Shown here: in pieces, positions 58,493 to 64,000 of the stretch | How the letters are laid out: every line of letters starts with the position of its first letter | How positions within the stretch are numbered: the first letter of the stretch is position 1 | Origin: Earliella scabrosa | Lineage: Eukaryota; Basidiomycota; Agaricomycetes; Polyporales; Polyporaceae | Reading direction: 5' to 3' | Assembly: GCA_022605405.1 (NCBI GenBank) | Contig: JABYQQ010000008.1 | Coordinates: 1,302,001-1,366,000 of the forward strand | DNA length: 64,000 nt | Translations under genes and position numbers: made by a program | Notes under the pieces: generated by a model | Databases searched by the model: none | What the model was told of the DNA's origin: nothing | Seen by the model: the letters and a program-made list of their open reading frames with translations, nothing else

Positions 58493-60240
58493 TCAACGGG
58501 CCTTCCGAAGGGAATCGACCAGCTGCATGACGCTGCGCCGCTCGAACACAACACTGCGCGCAATCCAGTCAGCGCGCCAATTCCAACAGAAACAACCCCC
58601 GCGCGCGGAGGACTCACCACGTCACCAGACAGCCCAGCACACACACCGCACCGAGCGCGACATGGCCCTTCTGCGCGAGCAAACTCACAAGGACGCCCGC
58701 ATGCGCGCGCGCACTCACGCGCACCGCCACGCCAGCGGCAGCGAACGACACGAGCACCGGGAAGGGCGGGGACGCGCGCCTCCAGTCTACCATCGCCCCC
58801 GCCCCGCGCGCGCGGAAGAAGCGGCGGACGAACGCCCAGGCGTAGCCCGCGCGGAGCGCGAGGTTCGCGACGTTGGCCCACACGAGCCCCGCGTCGCCGA
58901 GGCCGAGCCCGCGCGCGAGGCCGGCCGCGCCGGCGACGAACGCCGCGGAGAAGAGGAGCATCCACCGGGCCTGCGCGCGCAGGTCGGAGGGGGAGGCGGC
59001 GGAAGCGAAGAAGGCCTCGAGGACGCCGTTGTAGGCCATCGCGGGAATGTAGTAGATGTACACGCTGAGGATCGCGGGTGCGGAGGTCGCGAGGTATTTC
59101 TGGGGGAGGACGAGCGAGATGGCGAGCGGGAGGTAGGGAGGCGCGAAGGTCATTAGGAGGAGCAAAAGGTGGGTGAACGCGAGGAGGAGCGTGAGGAGCA
59201 CCGTGGACGCTGTCTGTAGTGCTTCTTGCGTCTGCGCCGTGGGCTTTTGGGATGGCGGGTCAGCAGTTGGGAGAGTCTTGGAGAAGAATACGCGGGCGGT
59301 TTCCTCGATGGGCTGGAAGACGATGCGGGCCACTAGCGAGCCGTAGTTCGCGGCAACCGCGTAGCCGCCTTGGTCTGCTAGCGGACTAAGACGCGAAACG
59401 AGGAATTTGTCGCCTTCAGTGAGGAAGTGCTTGATGAGAGATTGTCCGGTCATGGCAGTGGACAGTTTGAACAGAGCTGGTTCGAACAAGATCTTCTCTG
59501 TGCTGGTGCTGGTCAGTATCGGCTACCGGCCTTCGATTGGGAGGCACTCACTGATCATGTATGGTGACCGAGACTCGCCTCGGGCGGAAGTCGAGGTTGT
59601 CCCTGCAGGCGAGGAGGAATGAGACCAGCATCGTCAGTCCATAGGCGGTTTGGCCAAGGGCGAAGGCGACAAGAGACCAATCTTGTGGAGCACCGACGAG
59701 GACCAGAAAGGTCGTGATCGTCTTCAGCATCACGGCAGTGCCTTCCGCTCGTACGCGGACGTGGAAGCGCAGTTCGTTCTGAGTGCGAATGTACATAGGC
59801 TCGGACAGCAGTTCAAAGAAGGCCGCGAACACGTAGAGCATCACACTAGTGCGGAAGTGGGGTTGGGAGGACGTAGTGGAAGAGCTGGCACCGAGATACA
59901 GGAGCGCTGATCCGAGTGCCGTAGGGATGCCAAGTGCTATGGGGAGCAGGGATATGTTGGTGACGAGAGGATTGGGGTCGTTGCGGCCTGTTCCCTGCTT
60001 TGGCGATGCGCTAGCTCGGAGAAGGGCATTGCGGACGCCCTCGCGGGAAAGGAAGAGGATGGTGGATAGCAAGAGTTCGAATTGAATGGACGTCGTTCCA
60101 AAGACCTGGGGTGAGACAATTCGTACGAGAGCTTGGTTCAGAACAAAAGTGACAACACGAGAGAAAAGCTGCAGGAGAACTAGACTTGATCCTGAAGCGA
60201 GAGTGGTAGATAGCAGGCTCGCTGTCTTTTGGGTGGCCAT
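58493..60240 (-). CDS. RFT1: RFT1-like ER membrane protein for N-glycan lipid precursor flipping
   Basis: The ATG at 60240 opens MATQKTASLLSTTLASGSSL and then VLLQLFSRVVTFVLNQALVR, the usual Rft1 start. Exon 1 ends at 59552. Exon 2 spans about 59502-58618 (HFLTEGDKFLVSRLSPLADQ, GYAVAANYGSLVARIVFQPI, EETARVFFSKTL, IYYIPAMAYNGVLEAFF). A 64 bp intron (58554-58617) joins exon 3, which ends FERRSVMQLVDSLRKAR. About a dozen hydrophobic segments are visible, as expected of this MOP-like superfamily. Rft1 is required for Man5GlcNAc2-PP-dolichol to reach the ER lumen; its direct flippase activity is debated. The gene lies inside the spacer of the inverted FunK1 duplication. Confidence 0.9.
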
Positions 60241-60689
60241 TTTGAGCTGCCTACTAAGCGAAGTTAGTGTTATGTTCGCTCCATAAATCACCCTTCTGCA
60301 ACTGATTCCGACGTGGTGTTCTCTGACAGTCCTGATGAAAGAGAAGTGGACTCACCAGAAGATTCACCGTCAATGACCGACTAATGCGTCAACGAAGTAT
60401 GGGATCTGGAACCTCTGAGCAGAAACACGGATCAGACAACCTTTTCCGTGCTCCAGTCAAATCGTTACCTGTACTAGGAGCTATATGGATGAGCACTGCT
60501 TGCAACGCTGGAAGGAAAAGGTCATTGGTCCAGGTCAAAGCAGCTCAGAGGGAACGTTCAGTCACGGCCACGTTGACAGTGTCACACATCACGCCCTGGC
60601 TGTCGCTGACGTAACACATCATGTATGCACGAAGCACCTCGCATCCGAGTCATTGCTTTGTTCCATCTCATCCTCAAGTCGGCATTTCC
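60241..60689. other. Intergenic region upstream of RFT1
   Basis: About 450 bp containing the RFT1 promoter and the start of the right repeat arm. The short frame at 60485-60787 is a relic joined to non-coding DNA, not a gene. Confidence 0.5.
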
Positions 60690-60890
60690 ACCGACGTCAC
60701 ACCGACGTCCAGTTTGATATCACGAAGGAAACGTTCAAGTTCACCGAGCCCTTGGTTCACTATGCCAGCGACAAGCTCATTTACTAGTAGAACCTTCGGC
60801 CGCGCAACCGCAGTCCGAGTCGCCCACAGCATGGTCGGTGTAGTGTCTGGACGGGTGCAACAGCATGTAGGCACGGACGGACTGGTCACT
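60690..60890 (+). pseudogene. Decayed 3' end of a GH5_12 glycosidase gene
   Basis: The frame reads TDVQFDITKETFKFT, then [10 protein letters not shown] before a stop. This matches [15 protein letters not shown] and [10 protein letters not shown] of the intact gene at 51621-54643, with the roughly 30 residues between them deleted. Further matching pieces follow down to GTGTCTGGACGGGTGC and a TAG, corresponding to the intact C-terminus; the CSIM end has become CNSM. Order and orientation relative to the FunK1 gene are the mirror image of the left side. Confidence 0.8.
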
Positions 60891-61126
60891 TGTCGTCGTT
60901 CTGCACATCTCCCATCGCATCACTGTGCTTTCTTGCATTATGGACTGGCTAGGTCACAACTGTACGTTAGACATGCCCTGTAGATCTGATACACACGATA
61001 TTGCGCGATCGGCTCTTCCATCCCACGTGTGCTCTGTTTTAGCGACATGCCAGAATACGGTAAGAAACATGAACGAAGGCTGCAACAGTAACGGAGCACA
61101 TACAGGACAGGCGGGGGAGATGTAAT

Positions 61127-63931
61127 TCATGCAGATGACTGGAGGTCGGGCATGTATGTCGTGACTACATGACGCAGGATGGGGTCGTCCGGCGTCCTCA
61201 CCAAGCAGGACTTCAATCCGTCCCAATAGGCAGCCCAGGCCGCCGTCGGCTCGTCGCGGTTAGGGGGCGGCTGCGTGTGCAATAACACCACGTACTGTTC
61301 TTGGAGTAGGACCAGGCGCGCTTCCAACAGAGGCCGCCACAGTTGCGCCCAGGGACGCAAGGAGGCCAACATGCTCAGCGGATTCCCAAGAAAGGCCATC
61401 TTCTGGACTATGCATGTTTGATAGTCCGTTCGCCACAAGGATAGCGGGTTGCCGGGTTCGTAACTGCCGTCCGTGTAGCAGTAGCACACCCATGTGAGAA
61501 TCCACGTGAGCGATTCGTGGTCGTGGCGGTAGAGGTGTGCGACCTTGCCGCCAATTCCGTCCACTCTTAAGAGGTCGATGGCGATGAACGGGAGTGTACC
61601 AGTGAGTTCTAGTCCGGCATGCAATGATGGCACGAGTACGTCGACGGCTAAATCCCAGTCGTTCAAAACGCCAACGGGCGTGTCATCGATGGGCTTGAAC
61701 ATGAGATTGGAGAGACTGAGATCCCGATGGTGGATATGGAGAAGCCAGACCTCGTAGTGACCTTTGTTCGAAAATGTAAGCATGAGTCAATAGGACTTCA
61801 CGAATCGTGACGTACATCGCTCGATCTCGAAGAACGCCTTCAGGAAGGCATCTCGGTCGGACTGTAGGGTCTCCATCTCTCGTAGCTTGTGGGCGACGTG
61901 AGATCGAAGCACCCGCGGGATCGACTCGAGGCCCAAGGCCTCGCGGATGATCGCAGTGGAATAGCCGTGGTCCTTCGATGCGACGATAACTGGCAGGTGG
62001 TTGACGACCTTGACATTTCCTTTCGCCCTCTCTCGAGCACGTGATATGAGCTCGGCCTCCGGCACACGGGATTGGTCGATCCAAGATAACTTCACTACAG
62101 CTTCTGTTTGGTCTTCGAATGAGCTCGCAATCACGGGTAAAACCCTCGTGCCTCTTCCAGTGAGACGATGACGCTCGTACGAGGCGTACGTTGTCACGAT
62201 AGCGTGGCCGTTGTCGTAATCGACTCGGATGTTGTCAGCAACATATGGGTCAGAAAAGAGCGGATCGGTATGGGCCTGGACAACCACAGGGTCGATCTCG
62301 GGTATGAAACCCCAGTCGACAAGTTCGAACCGTTGGAAGGCGAAGAGGAGTACAAGGAAACGAGGAAGGTCTTGGACCAAGTCGACGCCGCTCGATTGGA
62401 TCGCGCCCTCGTGATCATAATGCCAGAGGTAGGCAATTTGGTCTGGCGCATTGTCAGAATGGGTCCATACATTGCATATAACGACGCACCAAAGATGACG
62501 AGGTTGATAGCATGACTAACGGCCGGAGCGGTGGGGCGGCTCAACATGTCCGCAGCGTAAATACCACACTGTACGAGCGGCGGAGGTCGTCCCGCTCTTC
62601 CTGACTTGGAATGCGCCTTGGAGTTACTGATCTTTGCTTGAGTTTCTGCACTGATCTCAGAACGCCTCGTACTCTGCTGAGAGGTTGGTCGTGGTGACCG
62701 TCGAGATCCTGGGCATTTTGTGATGAGGTTGCCTAAGTCAGGGCAGACCATGTTGCGTACCTGGGTGCCTTCTTGGACCACGTCCCCTAGCCTGAAGATC
62801 TGCATCAATCCCGGAAGGCCTCGTACCCTGCTCAGTGGTTGACTGTGGTGATTGTCTGGGCCCTGGGCATAAATATATGATGAGGTCGCCTCAGTCAGGG
62901 AAGACTGTGTTGCGCACCCGAGTCACTCGTTGAACCACGTGCCCTAGCCTCTCGTTGTGCAGTTGTCCGTACCCCTGCACATGGTCAGATTGATTACCAA
63001 TGTTTCTGACACGGGATGGCACGCACTGGAACCTGAAAGTGGTGTTTGGGCAGTTACATCATCGATATGCGGGATAGTCTTGGCCCACTTGAAGACGTCG
63101 TAATGCTTGTAATTGGTCGGGGGAATGGCGAAAGCGTGCGTGGCTTTGAACTCCTCCGTGGAGAGTACCTCTGCCCACGAGAACGCGGTGGGAGGTTGTT
63201 CTTGCGCCATCGACAAGAGCTGTTTGTCCGACAGGTTGGGCCCGAGACGGCGATCAGCGGCGACGCGAGATGTGATGATTATATCGGGCACGATATCAGT
63301 GTGGAGATCATCGTTATGAATGGTCTTCATGTGTCGTTCGGCATTGCGACAGAACATGATGTTGAGGTCGGAAGGAAGGCGGTACTGCGAGCGTCCGGAT
63401 CGTTTTATGTTCAGCACACGAAGCTTGTCCAGCGCAAAATTGAACGCGTTCACGAACGGGCCGTAACGCGCTCGTTCCGGAGAGGCACCGCAGCTATGAA
63501 ATGCTCGTTAAAATGCGTCTTCTGAGCGGCTGTCATTACGACTCACTATTCATTCAGCAGGGGATGGATGGAGTCGCATATTGGGAGGACAGCGTTGAGG
63601 CAATCGCGCAGGAGGGTGTCTCGGTCTGGATTGGGATCGGCAAGGACCTTGCTCAGATAATGTTTGAGAATCGCGTCAAAGGAACATTGCTGATGATTGC
63701 GTAGATCCTCTTGGATATGGGGCGTGAGTTGCGATACCCTAGCCATACGCTAGTCCTCAGCACCAGATGCCGTCAGACTATGCAGTACACTCACAGCAAA
63801 GAGTGATACGCGTCACTTGTTGCGTGCGGTGACGACCCACGCGAATGTATAGGAGTTCGCAGGAACGGCGTGCGTGGCCCGGGAGGCAGATCAGGTAACA
63901 AAGCGGTGGAAGAACAACTTGAATGACTCAT
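61127..63931 (-). CDS. FunK1-type fungal protein kinase (right copy)
   Basis: This is the inverted paralog of the gene at 48527-51331, with the ATG at 63931-63929 and the same intron positions. Over the first 75% of the product only a handful of residues differ (for example HMKTIHN for HIKTIHN, DVFKWAK for DVSKWAK). Kinase motifs are unchanged: HHRDLSLSNL, NDWDLA, and VVKLSWIDQ. The last 85 residues diverge strongly (QYVVLLHTQPPPNRDEPTAA against QYLEYWHKQPLPDRDEPEAA). All splice sites checked are preserved, so both copies look functional. The internal 157 bp duplication and its TGA are present here too (62761-62917 is the matching 157 bp interval). Confidence 0.82.
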
Positions 63932-64000
63932 GGGAGCCTGGCGACGAGTGTTACCTGAAGCGAGGTGGGGAGTACTGATCTTGAGCAAGACTTAGAGACT

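Larger units (their letters stand above)
60690..64000. repeat. Right arm of the large inverted duplication
   Basis: This is the reverse complement of 48454-52180. Similarity is patchy in 60690-61390, including the GH5_12 relic, then nearly perfect from about 61390 to the last base of the window. One visible small difference is a 4 bp insertion (TAAG) in the left arm near 48464. The true outer end lies outside the window. Confidence 0.9.

Noticed and set aside
58400..59156. Plus-strand frames of 220-230 codons opposite RFT1
   Set aside because: Arg/Pro/Ala-only translations opposite a well supported RFT1 exon.
60485..60787. Short plus-strand frame of 100 codons
   Set aside because: Only its last third is GH5_12-like and the rest is random. 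It is the pseudogene fragment running into non-coding DNA, not a gene.

Overview
The window looks like nuclear DNA of an Agaricomycete basidiomycete, probably a wood-decay fungus of the Polyporales type. Genes are cut by many 50-80 bp GT-AG introns. Typical agaricomycete families are present: PL14-like lyases, FunK1 kinases, DUF6533 and DUF6697 proteins, GH5_12 glycosidases and Ty3/gypsy chromoviruses. The order-level placement is inference; no ribosomal marker is present.

Layout. 0.4-7.5 kb holds three housekeeping genes: a NatC auxiliary subunit (MAK10/NAA35), the bifunctional thiamine enzyme THI20 and an endonuclease III (NTH1). 7.7-18.1 kb holds three tandem secreted PL14-type polysaccharide lyase paralogs with identical exon 2 and exon 3 lengths, bracketed by two identical tRNA-Gly(CCC) genes in opposite orientation. 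18.4-21.8 kb has a RAP1-like BRCT-Myb telomere protein, with telomere-repeat motifs in its own upstream region, and a His-rich methyltransferase. 23.2-30.1 kb is an intersectin (Cin1/ITSN-like) locus: EH, coiled coil, Pro-rich/WH2, SH3, SH3, then DH-PH. A stop codon after the second SH3 lies inside a good splice donor, so short and long isoforms look possible. 30.6-37.2 kb has a small unknown protein, an OPA3-like protein, a DUF6697 protein and a DUF6533 membrane protein.

From 37.4 kb to the end the window is accessory in character. It holds a protein-kinase-like gene next to a GH5_12 relic, and a recently inserted 4.75 kb Ty3/gypsy chromovirus with matching LTRs and a 5 bp target duplication, which has lost its integrase catalytic core. 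About 3 kb of nested inverted-repeat (MITE-like) elements follow. A large inverted duplication carries a FunK1 kinase gene at 48.5-51.3 kb and again at 61.1-63.9 kb. Between the arms lie an intact GH5_12 glucosylceramidase/sterylglucosidase with a CaaX-type C-terminus, a Ser/Pro-rich agaricomycete protein and RFT1. The right arm keeps only a decayed scrap of GH5_12. The FunK1 parts are almost identical while the flanks are diverged, which points to gene conversion. Exon joins given to the base were checked for GT-AG ends and reading-frame phase by hand; the rest are approximate.
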